From Rhineura floridana (Eukaryota > Chordata > Lepidosauria > Squamata > Rhineuridae), in assembly GCF_030035675.1 (NCBI RefSeq), contig NC_084493.1, positions 20,685,822 to 20,749,821 of the forward strand: a stretch of DNA of 64,000 nt. Reading direction: 5' to 3'. Made by a program: the position numbers and the translations under genes. Below the pieces are notes generated by a model. The model did not search any database and was not told the DNA's origin. It was given only the letters and a program-made list of their open reading frames with translations. Shown here piece after piece: positions 53,201 through 59,644 of the stretch (position 1 is its first letter; each line of letters starts with the position of its first letter).

Positions 53201-53737
53201 TTCCTGACTCTGGACCCCAAAACAGCACATCCAAACTTGATTCTCTCTGAAAGGATGACCTGTGTAAGACATAATGACATAAAGCAAATGCTGCCAGATA
53301 TTCCAGAGAGATTTGACTGCAGTGTTTCTGTCCTGGCATCTGAAGGGTTCACCTCTGGGAGGTACTACTGGGAAGTGGAGGTGCAGAAGAAGACCAAGTG
53401 GACCTTAGGAGTTGTGAGAGAGAGCATTAACCGCAAAGGGAACTACCCGTTGTCACCCAAAGAGGGTCACTGGCTTATAAAGCTAAGGAATAAGAATGAG
53501 TTAAAAGCTATAGATATGCAACCAAAAAATCTGACCCTGGCCAAAGATCCTTCTAGAATTGGGGTATACTTGGATTATGAGAGTGGTCAGGTATCCTTTT
53601 ACGATGCTGACAATATGTCTCACATCTATACTTTCATAGACACTTTCACAGAGAAACTTTACCCATACTTTTGCCCATGTTTGAATGACTCTGGAGAAAA
53701 CAGTGAGCCACTGAGAATTGTTGCTTTCCATATGTAG
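40708..53737 (+). CDS. TRIM69: TRIM69, RING-type E3 ubiquitin ligase (six coding exons)
   Basis: Coding segments 40708-41202, 42868-42963, 44561-44794, 48126-48148, 50531-50655 and 53193-53737 join in phase (495+96+234+23+125+545 nt) to 505 residues; human TRIM69 is about 500. The RING zinc ligands are C47, C50, C62, H64, C67, C70, C82 and C85. A B-box-like segment has C119, H122, C138 and C141 but lacks the usual closing histidines; the human protein as I recall it also lacks them. The coiled coil covers about residues 166-300 ([20 protein letters not shown]). PRY/SPRY covers about 325-505 ([39 protein letters not shown]). TRIM69 is known as an interferon-responsive, microtubule-associated antiviral ligase; that role is inferred from the family. 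B2M upstream and TERB2 downstream support orthology. No break is seen. Confidence 0.96.
41362..41726. mobile_element. hAT-like element (TAGGGATG type), TRIM69 intron 1
   Basis: Inverted ends TAGGGATGGATGG and TCCATCCCTA. The interior is AT-rich (CATTTCTCCTAATACACACA). The 8-base flanks match only weakly (CTTTTAAA and CTTTGTAT), so it is old. A diverged relative lies at about 52160-52460. Confidence 0.65.
41825..41945. mobile_element. Fold-back MITE, family B (partial)
   Basis: ACTTTAAACAGTCATGGCTT, AGAATCCTGGGAAGTGTAAT and GAGTTGTTAGGAGACCCC, shared with 51960-52155. TRIM69 intron 1. Confidence 0.65.
42237..42350 (-). repeat. Antisense LINE tail
   Basis: TTTATTTATTTTATTTTATT..GATGTACAACTCAATACAAT is the reverse of LINE 3' tail text. 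TRIM69 intron 1. Confidence 0.5.
42868..42963 (+). CDS. TRIM69: TRIM69 coding exon 2 (coiled coil start)
   Basis: Acceptor CCCACAG|GAAAAG, donor AAA|GTGAGT; 96 nt, phase 0 at both ends. It codes 32 residues ([24 protein letters not shown]), the usual size of this TRIM exon. Confidence 0.92.
43216..43495. repeat. Imperfect tandem duplication, TRIM69 intron 2
   Basis: Two diverged units share GAGTTC(A/T)GGAAA(C/T)CTGA, GTCCATTGTGGG and ATACCAGACTTG(T/C)ACAAAA. The spacing between shared words is about 150-175 bp. Non-coding. Confidence 0.7.
44183..44467. mobile_element. MITE, family C (TGGGTNCTTCCAG ends)
   Basis: Inverted ends TGGGTACTTCCAG and CTGGAAGCACCCA. It shares CTTAATACTGCAAAC and GAATTTTGATGCC text with the antisense copy at about 63440-63913. 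TRIM69 intron 2. Confidence 0.75.
44561..44794 (+). CDS. TRIM69: TRIM69 coding exon 3 (coiled coil)
   Basis: Acceptor TTATTCCAG|GAGAAC, donor AAA|GTAAGG; 234 nt, phase 0. It codes 78 residues rich in heptad leucines ([36 protein letters not shown]). Confidence 0.95.
44994..45907 (+). repeat. Older LTR-like repeat, copy 2 (uninterrupted by Gypsy)
   Basis: It starts TGTTGGAAGTGGGGCAAGAG and ends near CACACACTGGCACACA. It includes TATAAATAAAGTAGC, a likely polyadenylation signal. It matches the copy split by the Gypsy element at 464-802 and 6512-6590. Between about 45165 and 45645 it carries extra sequence with AAGATGGCAGC words in direct and inverted order that copy 1 lacks. It looks like an old solo LTR with an insert, in TRIM69 intron 3. 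Confidence 0.6.
46210..46330. repeat. LINE-like tail
   Basis: TTTATTAAGGTATTTTTATA..AGAGCAGTGTACAACAAAAA resembles LINE tail text. TRIM69 intron 3. Confidence 0.4.
46331..47577. other. TRIM69 intron 3, unassigned part
   Basis: Contains a C/T-rich stretch about 46400-46620. No exon or element is recognised. Confidence 0.35.
47578..47700. mobile_element. Fold-back MITE, family A (diverged)
   Basis: ATATTGTTGTTGGACTCCCA pairs with GGTCCAACAATATCTGGAGG around CATCAGCTCC. TRIM69 intron 3. Confidence 0.7.
48126..48148 (+). CDS. TRIM69: TRIM69 coding exon 4 (23-nt micro-exon)
   Basis: Acceptor CTCTGACAG|GGA, donor ACG|GTAAGT. It codes GIKAFIE and two bases of an Arg codon. A 23-nt exon at this place is a hallmark of TRIM genes and keeps the phase between exon 3 and exon 5. 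Confidence 0.9.
48219..48704. other. TRIM69 intron 4, unassigned
   Basis: No exon is seen. Sequence such as TTGCATGTGCACATC and CATGTGTGCC suggests a diverged fold-back repeat, not proven. Confidence 0.3.
48705..48835. mobile_element. Fold-back MITE, family A (diverged)
   Basis: GGTCCCCAGATGTTGCTGG pairs with CCAGCAACATCTGGGGACTC. TRIM69 intron 4. Confidence 0.75.
49023..49490. repeat. Possible composite fold-back repeat
   Basis: It holds a hairpin GGGAGATAAAATTGATC/TTTTATCTCCC (49186-49212) and direct/inverted words AGTGCTGTGGTGCTTAGTGC and ACTAAGCACTACAGCACTTG. The family is unknown. TRIM69 intron 4. Confidence 0.4.
49497..49690 (+). repeat. tRNA-derived SINE, + strand
   Basis: GTGTGGTGTAGTGGTTAGAC, B-box-like GATTCAAATCCCC, CTGGGTGACTTTGGGCCAGT, CAGCCTAACCTATCTCACAG and ATGTATGCCACCTTGAGTTC. 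A further SINE piece with TTCAAGTCGACTACGACTTA follows at 49690-49790. TRIM69 intron 4. Confidence 0.85.
49791..50530. other. TRIM69 intron 4, AT-rich end
   Basis: No element end is recognised. It contains a direct repeat AACCAGGTAGCATAT (49947-49979). Confidence 0.4.
50531..50655 (+). CDS. TRIM69: TRIM69 coding exon 5 (linker to PRY/SPRY)
   Basis: Acceptor CTGTGCAG|GATGG, donor CCCAG|GTATGT; 125 nt. It codes [39 protein letters not shown], which matches the human YKGPIQYMVWREMQ segment. Confidence 0.93.
50934..51043. mobile_element. Fold-back MITE, family A (one arm shortened)
   Basis: GGGAAACCTGCAACTCTCCA, ATTGCTGGACTACAACTCCC and GGTTCCCCACCCCTG. Much of the right arm is missing. TRIM69 intron 5. 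Confidence 0.7.
51118..51260 (-). repeat. Antisense LINE 3' end
   Basis: AATGTTTTATTTCTAGGCCG, CCTTTCGGCAAAATAGGCCC, AAGGCAGCTTACACA. TRIM69 intron 5. Confidence 0.55.
51354..51640. repeat. Minisatellite, about 2.5 copies of a 111-bp unit
   Basis: Units begin near 51361, 51472 and 51583. Each has TGCCCCTTGATGGTCCCAGC, CATCCCTGCAGCA and AGCTCCTCCTGATAAGGCCC. The units differ at few sites. The open frames across it on both strands are by-products of the repeat. TRIM69 intron 5. Confidence 0.9.
51750..51920 (+). repeat. LINE 3' end, + strand
   Basis: ATTGTTTAATCGTATTTTAA, TTTGTAAGCCGCCCTGAGTT, GGGCAGGGTAAAAATAAAGT, then a (CATT)n tail. TRIM69 intron 5. Confidence 0.7.
51960..52155. mobile_element. 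Fold-back MITE, family B
   Basis: ATCTGCACGATACATTTAAG, AAACAGTCATGGCTTGTCCC, GAATTGTTAGGAGACCCCTA and CAGAGCTACAATACCCAGAG. TRIM69 intron 5. Confidence 0.65.
52160..53192. other. TRIM69 intron 5, remaining part
   Basis: The first 300 bp resemble the AT-rich interior of the element at 41362-41726 (ATTGTTTCAGAAAGTATGAA, TTAGGTATGTTC). The rest, up to the exon 6 acceptor, is unassigned. Confidence 0.4.
53193..53737 (+). CDS. TRIM69: TRIM69 coding exon 6 (PRY/SPRY) and stop
   Basis: Acceptor TATTTACTAG|ACATT. The exon codes [15 protein letters not shown] (PRY), [39 protein letters not shown] and [18 protein letters not shown], ending AFHM and stop at 53735-53737. The open frame upstream of 53193 is intron. 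Confidence 0.97.
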
Positions 53738-54480
53738 ATGCAGAGTGAGAAGGAAGACCATCTGTAAAATAGATCTCTTTCAACCTGAACCTATGAGCTA
53801 TTACACTTAGACAACTTATAGGATCTGGTGATAGGATCCCATTGTCAATGAAAGGGGACAGCAGGTGCCCCTGGACTTCTGTTGGGATGTGACTCTAACC
53901 CTACTACCACTGGTGCAGGAGCAGCCATTGGAGTACCTGCACAGGTGGCTACCCTTGCCCTTCCTGTGGCACAACTGCAATTCTGTTATGCACTCCTGTT
54001 ATGTCTGAAAAGGTGGTCCCCTCTAGACCCCTTGAGTGGCATCACAGTTTAGGTCAAAGTTATCTTTACACTAATAATTCCTAATTGTAAGGTGTCATCT
54101 TCAGGAGAGCTGTTTGTGATGAATGTATATATTATTTTATATTAATTATATTATAGCGTAATTCTTTAGAAAACATAATAATAAAATAAAATCCACTCAA
54201 ATTCGCTTTGCAATGCAAGTACAGTGCTTGTATAAAACTCCCTACACATATATCTATTAGAAAATACTATACGTAGAAAAGGCAGGGAGGACAGCCAAAG
54301 CTTTGTGAGGAGATCAGCTTATTCAGAATAGAGGCAAAAGTGAGAAAATGAGAGAATTCTGAGAATACTGAAAAGTAGTAACTCTGTTTGGACAAAAAAC
54401 TTGTTCCCTAACAAAAATGTTTTAGTGTGTCCTTTTGTATTGGTTTGATGAAATCCAATAAAAAAATACTCATCTCAGTT
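53738..54480 (+). other. TRIM69: TRIM69 3' UTR (inferred end)
   Basis: AATAAA-type signals lie near 54179-54187 and at 54457-54462 (CCAATAAAAAAA). Either could end the transcript; I drew the UTR to the second. Confidence 0.5.
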
Positions 54481-54597
54481 TCACAGTGTGCTATTGGGTT
54501 CTTGAAACAGGTTCAAAAACATATCTTTATGAAGGGTAAATATTTATGTCTGCAGACTGTTTCTCTCTAACTTATGCCAGTTTTACACTCCTTAAAT

Positions 54598-54690
54598 CAG
54601 CTTTGCCAACCTGGTGAACAGTGCTAGCTGGGGCCAAAAGGGAGTTGTCCAAAACATCTGGAGGGCACCAGGTTGGCAAAGTCTGCATTA
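54598..54690. mobile_element. Fold-back MITE, family A (short form)
   Basis: The ends CTTTGCCAACCTGGTG and CACCAGGTTGGCAAAG pair exactly. The centre is shortened. Confidence 0.75.
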
Positions 54691-55155
54691 CACCATTTGT
54701 GATAGACTTACATTGCTACATATAGAAAACAAAGCCCCTACTTTTACCATTAGCCCACATTGTAAGCTGCTTTGAAATAGACTCTGTTTTATCACCCTTT
54801 TTTGTGACCAGAGCTGGCAGTAGCATCTGGCTTCTATCAGGGCCTTTGTTTTGGGCACTACTACAACCTGCCGCAACTGGGCAATCCCAGCAGGGCCTAT
54901 CAATGGCAGAAAACCCAGGTTCCTTCCCAGATTTGTTTACAATTAAGTGATAGATTTAAATTCTTATAGGCAGTGCCTTTTTTGTGACAGCACTCAACAG
55001 TACAGAGTATCGGCACCTCTTTTTTTGCTGCTCATGGTAACCATTTTGTGCTGGCACCCATAGCACTTTTATCAAGATATGAGTATGGGCACTTCATTTT
55101 ATGCCAACCCCCCCCCCCCGCTGCTTATAGGAATACTAGAAAGTCAATATTATAG
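54691..55155. other. Intergenic, no gene seen
   Basis: Between TRIM69 and the next element. No exon is recognised. Confidence 0.4.
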
Positions 55156-55157
55156 AA

Positions 55158-55636
55158 CAGGGGTTCCCAAACGGTGGTCTTCTGACCACCAGAAGACTAC
55201 AAGCTTCATTCAGGTGGTCTGAGGCATGTCTGTGGATTTGTAATTGAAGATGGGAGATGTTGCCTCACAACAACTGCCATTCAATAACTGTCTCGGAGTC
55301 TGGAGGTGAAGAGCCTTTTTCACCCGGGGGGCCACTTTCCCTCATAGGTGACCATCACATGATTATTCATATGGATTTTAATTGGGGTTTTTTGTTTTTT
55401 TATTTATATTTTATTTTATTCTATTGCAATTTGAATTCTATGGAATTCAAACTGAAATACAATAAATACAATGTATGAGAAATACAAGAAGCAATCAAAA
55501 TACAATAAAAAAAACATACAGCATCTACCACAGCGCATTATTATTGCTACAACAGATGGAAAAATCATGAAGTGACGTGCCAAGACCATCAGCAATTTTC
55601 AAGGGATCTGTGGGAAAAATAGTTTGGGAACCACTG
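55158..55636. mobile_element. hAT-like element (CAGGGGTTCC type), copy 2
   Basis: The ends CAGGGGTTCCCAAACGGTGG and AGTTTGGGAACCACTG are inverted. The interior matches 15971-16375 in order, plus an extra block of about 95 bp at 55259-55353 that copy 1 lacks. The 8-base flanks TTATAGAA and TTAGAAAC match only loosely. Confidence 0.85.
55259..55353. repeat. About 95-bp block shared with 57785-57880
   Basis: TGTTGCCTCACAACAACTG, GTCTCGGAGTCTGGAGGTGA and AGAGCCTTTTTCACCCGGGG, with only a few differences from the second copy 2.5 kb away, in the same orientation. Here it sits inside a hAT-like element. The family is unknown. Confidence 0.8.
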
Positions 55637-55678
55637 TTAGAAACAGGACACTGCCCGGACCCTCTGTGTATAAGCCAC

Positions 55679-56868
55679 TGTTAGGTCCAAACTTAACACG
55701 CTCTGTCTCTGTCTCCTCAACTCGCGTTCACCCAGGAGGGGTACGGAGATGAGTGCAATTTTAACCCACTATCAGAGATCAAGTAAGCGTGACACAATTC
55801 CTTTGCAAAGGGGAACCCAATACTTACAAGCCAAAAGGCAGGTCAGCGTGGGAACCCGTTTTATTGATAGGTCAGAGAATATATAGCTTTTACCCCGAAA
55901 AGTTACAACATTGGGGAGCAGCATCATAAACTACAAAGAAACATTTCATTGTCATCATACCCTAAGAACATGTAGAGAAAGTGAAGGGGTGCAGAGGAAG
56001 AACATAAGTAGAAACATCAAAATGTCTGTTAAACTATGAGACTGCGTGTTTCACATGTCCTTGAGATAAGCGCTCTGCGACTATGGGAACAAAAGAGATA
56101 CTAAGCAGGAGCCCCTAGCTGCAACCAGGCGCCCCTCAAGTGACGACAGATTAATATTGCTAGACTTACATTAGAAGATTGCGGGGTAGTTGGGGAGCTT
56201 TAACATTTCTATACATGTCATGATTTGCAACTATAAGTGAAGCAATCAACCTCAGTGTGATACGAGAGTAAAGGGAAAAGTTACAACATTGGGGAGCAGC
56301 GTCATAAACTACAATGAAACATTTCATTGTCAACATACCCTAAGAACATGTAGAGAAAGTGAAGGGGTGCAGAGGAAGAACATAAGTAGAAACATCAAAA
56401 TGTCTGTTAAACTATGAGACTGCGTGTTTCACATGTCCTTGAGATAAGCGCTCTGCGACTATGGGAACAAAGAGATACTAAGCAGGAGCCCCTAGCTGCA
56501 ACCAGGCGCCCCTCAAGTGATGACAGATTAATATTGCTAGACTTACATTAGAAGATTGCGGGGTAGTTGGGGAGCTTTAACATTTCTATACATGTCATGA
56601 TTTGCAACTATAAGTGAAGCAATCAACCTCAGTGTGATACGAGAGTAAAAGGGAATAGTGGGAAGGGAAATTTCCAGCTTAAACCGGCTTTTATTCTTTG
56701 AGCCACTGGAATGAGAAAGGGTCAGGTCACCAGGAAATATGTCGACATTTTATCTTGAAAGTCAACTAGAAGCCATTCTGGCCTACTCCTAATATTGCTT
56801 GTGTCACTTTAAGCAAGACAGAAGGCATAACCAAAATGTTAATGCACCTTTTTAATTTGTACCTAACA
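55679..56868 (-). mobile_element. Solo LTR of an endogenous retrovirus-like element
   Basis: The ends TGTTAGGT and ACCTAACA are perfect inverted repeats, and CCAC is duplicated on both sides (55675-55678 and 56869-56872). On the minus strand a TATATATTC box (about 55870-55880) precedes AATAAAACGG, which places transcription on the minus strand and U3 to the right. The length is 1190 bp with no internal region. The 4-bp target duplication is typical of gammaretrovirus-like (class I) elements, but the family is inferred. It contains a 378-bp tandem duplication. Confidence 0.85.
55898..56653. repeat. 378-bp tandem duplication inside the solo LTR (U3)
   Basis: Unit 1 spans 55898-56275 and unit 2 spans 56276-about 56653. 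Both begin AAAAGTTACAACATTGGGG and run to AATCAACCTCAGTGTGATAC. Only a handful of differences are visible by eye, so the duplication is recent relative to most repeats here. Confidence 0.92.
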
Positions 56869-57497
56869 CCACCATAAACTCTTGCGATGGGAAAACGGGA
56901 TATTGTCTGTGGGTTCTCTGTGTGTGGGCAATGCACACTGGAATATGTGTGGGTTGGTCCAACGTGCAGGAAAAGTGAAATGTGGGAAGCTTGTTCCTCC
57001 CCTTTGCAGGGTTTCAGTTTCAGTGTATCAAAAAGAAAAGGCGGGAAAGTGGAGGCCTGTCAGGGCTGCCAACCTTTGCCTCAGAGCAGGATGTTCAGGG
57101 GCTGCAGTGCCTGGTTCTCTCAAAGCGTCAGCCACAAGCTTTGTGACCTTTGGGGTGAGGGAAATTATGACTCTCTGAGAAAGGAAAGCTGGAGATATTC
57201 TCCCTAAGCGTGAGGGGAAGGTTGAGGGTGATAGTCAAACTTTATGTTGCCACTGAGGGAACAGAGGGGTTGGTGGGGGCAGTTAACTTCGAAGAGACAG
57301 AGACACCTGCCCCCAACATAGCAAACTTTATCTAGTCTTCAAAAAACCTTTCCAGGGTGGCTTGCAAAATAAAAACAAAGAGAAGAGCTAGAGGGTCCAT
57401 TTCCTGGGAGGTTTTCAGACTAATTTCACATCTGTAGGGGCTGGATATAAGTGTCAGTGCTTGCTAACAAATAGCTCCTTAGTGACCATGTTCTCTT
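56869..57497. other. Intergenic or TERB2 5' region, unassigned
   Basis: The sequence has two overlapping plus-strand frames from about 56882. One reads a weakly TERB2-like peptide (VCGFSVCGQ..EYVW) but lacks a donor in the needed phase. Nothing is assigned with confidence. Confidence 0.3.
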
Positions 57498-57639
57498 CAG
57501 GTGTGGGGAACTTTTGGCCTTCCAGATGTTGCTGAAGTACAGCTCCCATCATCCCTGGCTATTGGCCATGCTTGCCACCTGGGGCTGATGGGAGTAGTAG
57601 TTTAGCAACATCTGGAGGGACATAGGTTCCCCACACCTG
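57498..57639. mobile_element. Fold-back MITE, family A
   Basis: The ends CAGGTGTGGGGAACTTTTGG and GGTTCCCCACACCTG are inverted; arms AGATGTTGCTG and TAGCAACATCTGG. About 142 bp. Confidence 0.85.
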
Positions 57640-57682
57640 TCTTAAGTATATGGACCAGCACCTCTTGGCACACATTAAAAAT

Positions 57683-57784
57683 ATAAGAGCCCTGCTGGAT
57701 CAGACCAAAGATCCATGTACTTCAGCAGGCTGATATCTCTGGGAACGGCACAAGCAGGGCAGGAAAGTGAAAACCCCCTCCTGC
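57683..57784 (-). repeat. CR1-like 3' end, antisense (short)
   Basis: TATAAGAGCCCTGCTGGATC and AGACCAAAGATCCATGTACT resemble the antisense CR1 terminus. Text after about 57730 is less certain. Confidence 0.55.
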
Positions 57785-57880
57785 TGTTGCCTCACAACAA
57801 CTGGCATTCAATAAGTGTCTCGGAGTCTGGAGGTGAAGAGCCTTTTTCACCCGGGGGGTCACATTCCCTCATAGGTGACC
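57785..57880. repeat. Second copy of the shared block
   Basis: Matches 55259-55353 closely, in the same orientation, but outside any hAT-like element here. Confidence 0.8.
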
Positions 57881-58349
57881 TTCTGGGGGCTGCAAACTAG
57901 TGGCGGTGGGTGTGGCCAAACTGAGGGTGGTCAATCACCCCCCCTCCATCCAGGCATGCAAGATGTATTATCACAGTTAAGGACATATTCGAGTCAGGTA
58001 AAAAACACTAGAGGTGGGTGCAGAGCAAGGTCAGTGAGGGGTGTGGCCTGGGTGGAATCCTGAGGGCCAGACAGAGAGCTGCATTTGGCCCTGGGCCTGA
58101 GGCTCCTCACCTCTGTTCTATGTAGTCAATATGACTTCAAAGAGCCACCACACCAGTCTCTTTGAAAGGAGGACAACGTCAGAAGCTAAGGTAGGTCACA
58201 ACTGCCATGGCAATTAGAGAGAAAGGAATACAGTCGAATGTGGACCTTGACTTCTGTTACACTGTGGTGAGTCACTACTTCTTGTTATGAGCATTTGATG
58301 GCACTTTTTGGTCTAGAAGGTGCTTTAAAATTCTCAGTACTTTTTAAAA

Positions 58350-58470
58350 GGGGATGCCAACATCTCCTTGCTACAACTCCCACCATCCCTAACCACTGGC
58401 CATGCTGGCTGGGGCTGATGGGAGCTGGAGTCCGACGACATCTGGAGGGCCACAGGTTGCTCACTCCATT
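58350..58470. mobile_element. Fold-back MITE, family A (diverged)
   Basis: CTACAACTCCCACCATCCC, GGCCATGCTGGCTGGGGCTG, GATGGGAGCTGGAGTCC and CATCTGGAGGGCCACAGG. Confidence 0.7.
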
Positions 58471-58615
58471 TTAAAACGAAAACCTGAACACTTATGTTTT
58501 AATTTCACAGCATGTCACTGCAAGGAATGCATGCCTGCAAATTCAAACCCCCTATTTCAAAGATTAAGAATATTCTAAAGAACAAATGTTCTCTTTCTGT
58601 GGCATTTTTCTGCAG

Positions 58616-58697
58616 TTGCTGAAGGAGGAGTGATCACAAACCAGGATGCTGCTGATTATCTGTTCAGCAGTGATGCTTCGCACCCTGACACAAAAAG
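58616..58697 (+). CDS. TERB2: TERB2 exon (VAEGG..SHPDTK)
   Basis: Acceptor TTTTTCTGCAG|TTGC, donor AAAAG|GTACAT; 82 nt, entered in phase 1 and left in phase 2. In this phase it reads VAEGGVITNQDAADYLFSSD, very close to mammalian TERB2. The other two frames contain stops or no similarity. Confidence 0.92.
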
Positions 58698-59563
58698 GTA
58701 CATTTTATAGCTGACTATTTCGCTCAGCCTTTATCAGTACCATACATTGTCTGAAGTCTGGGCACGTATACCCCAGTCTCCTGCTTCTGCTTCCAGTGCT
58801 TAATTTCTGAAAGGAGAAGTGCTAGAATGCAAATCAGCTTCAAAATATCCTCCTGTCCTGAAAGTCTTACATTACATTACATATTCCAAAGCTTCTTGTT
58901 TCGTGGAAAACACATGGCTAAGCAGTGGTGACTGGTGGCTTCCATGTCAGTGGGGCAGTGGAATCCACTCTGGATTTTAGTCTGAACTTTCAAGGAGCTG
59001 TTCAAGGTGCTGAAACACCACTGACATCGGAGCCACCAGCTACCACTGTGGCAAAGTTGTGGGGTGATGTCATTTGGGGAAATTCTGCTTGTGGCACCAC
59101 ATCTTATAGTAAGCGTGTAATACATAAGCATTCAAGTGAACACATGGATCAACATGTGTTTCAAACCAATCAGTCCAATCACTTAGGCCAGAAAGAGGAC
59201 AAAAGCTCGTCATCTAGGGTGATTCTGCTCGTGGTACTGAGCCCTTCAGAATATCATATATGGCAATGACCTGAAAACAGGCATTTTCTGCTATTGCCCC
59301 TGCATGATGACATGTCCTTTGCTCCGCCATACATGAAGCAGCAACCATCAGTTGCTTCAGATGCCTTATAAAGACCCATCTTTTTGCCCAGGCATTCCCT
59401 GACCCATAAGACTGGACCCTGTTTAATGTCTTTGAATCCCTTCAATTACTTTTTCATCTGTTTTATATGCTTTTATGTTACTATTTTATTGGTTTTAGGC
59501 TGTATTTTAAAATTATGTCTTTTTAAATATATAGATAGATAGTTAGTTAGTTAGTTAGTTAGT

Positions 59564-59644
<81 letters not shown>

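Noticed and set aside
56882-57207. Two overlapping plus-strand frames, one resembling the TERB2 N-terminus
   Set aside because: The similarity is short and cysteine/glycine-driven, and no GT donor gives the phase required by the exon at 58616. Kept only as a lead.
58207-58266. ATG followed by an open stretch and a strong GTGAGT donor, as a TERB2 first exon
   Set aside because: It ends in phase 0 where phase 1 is needed, and the peptide does not resemble TERB2.
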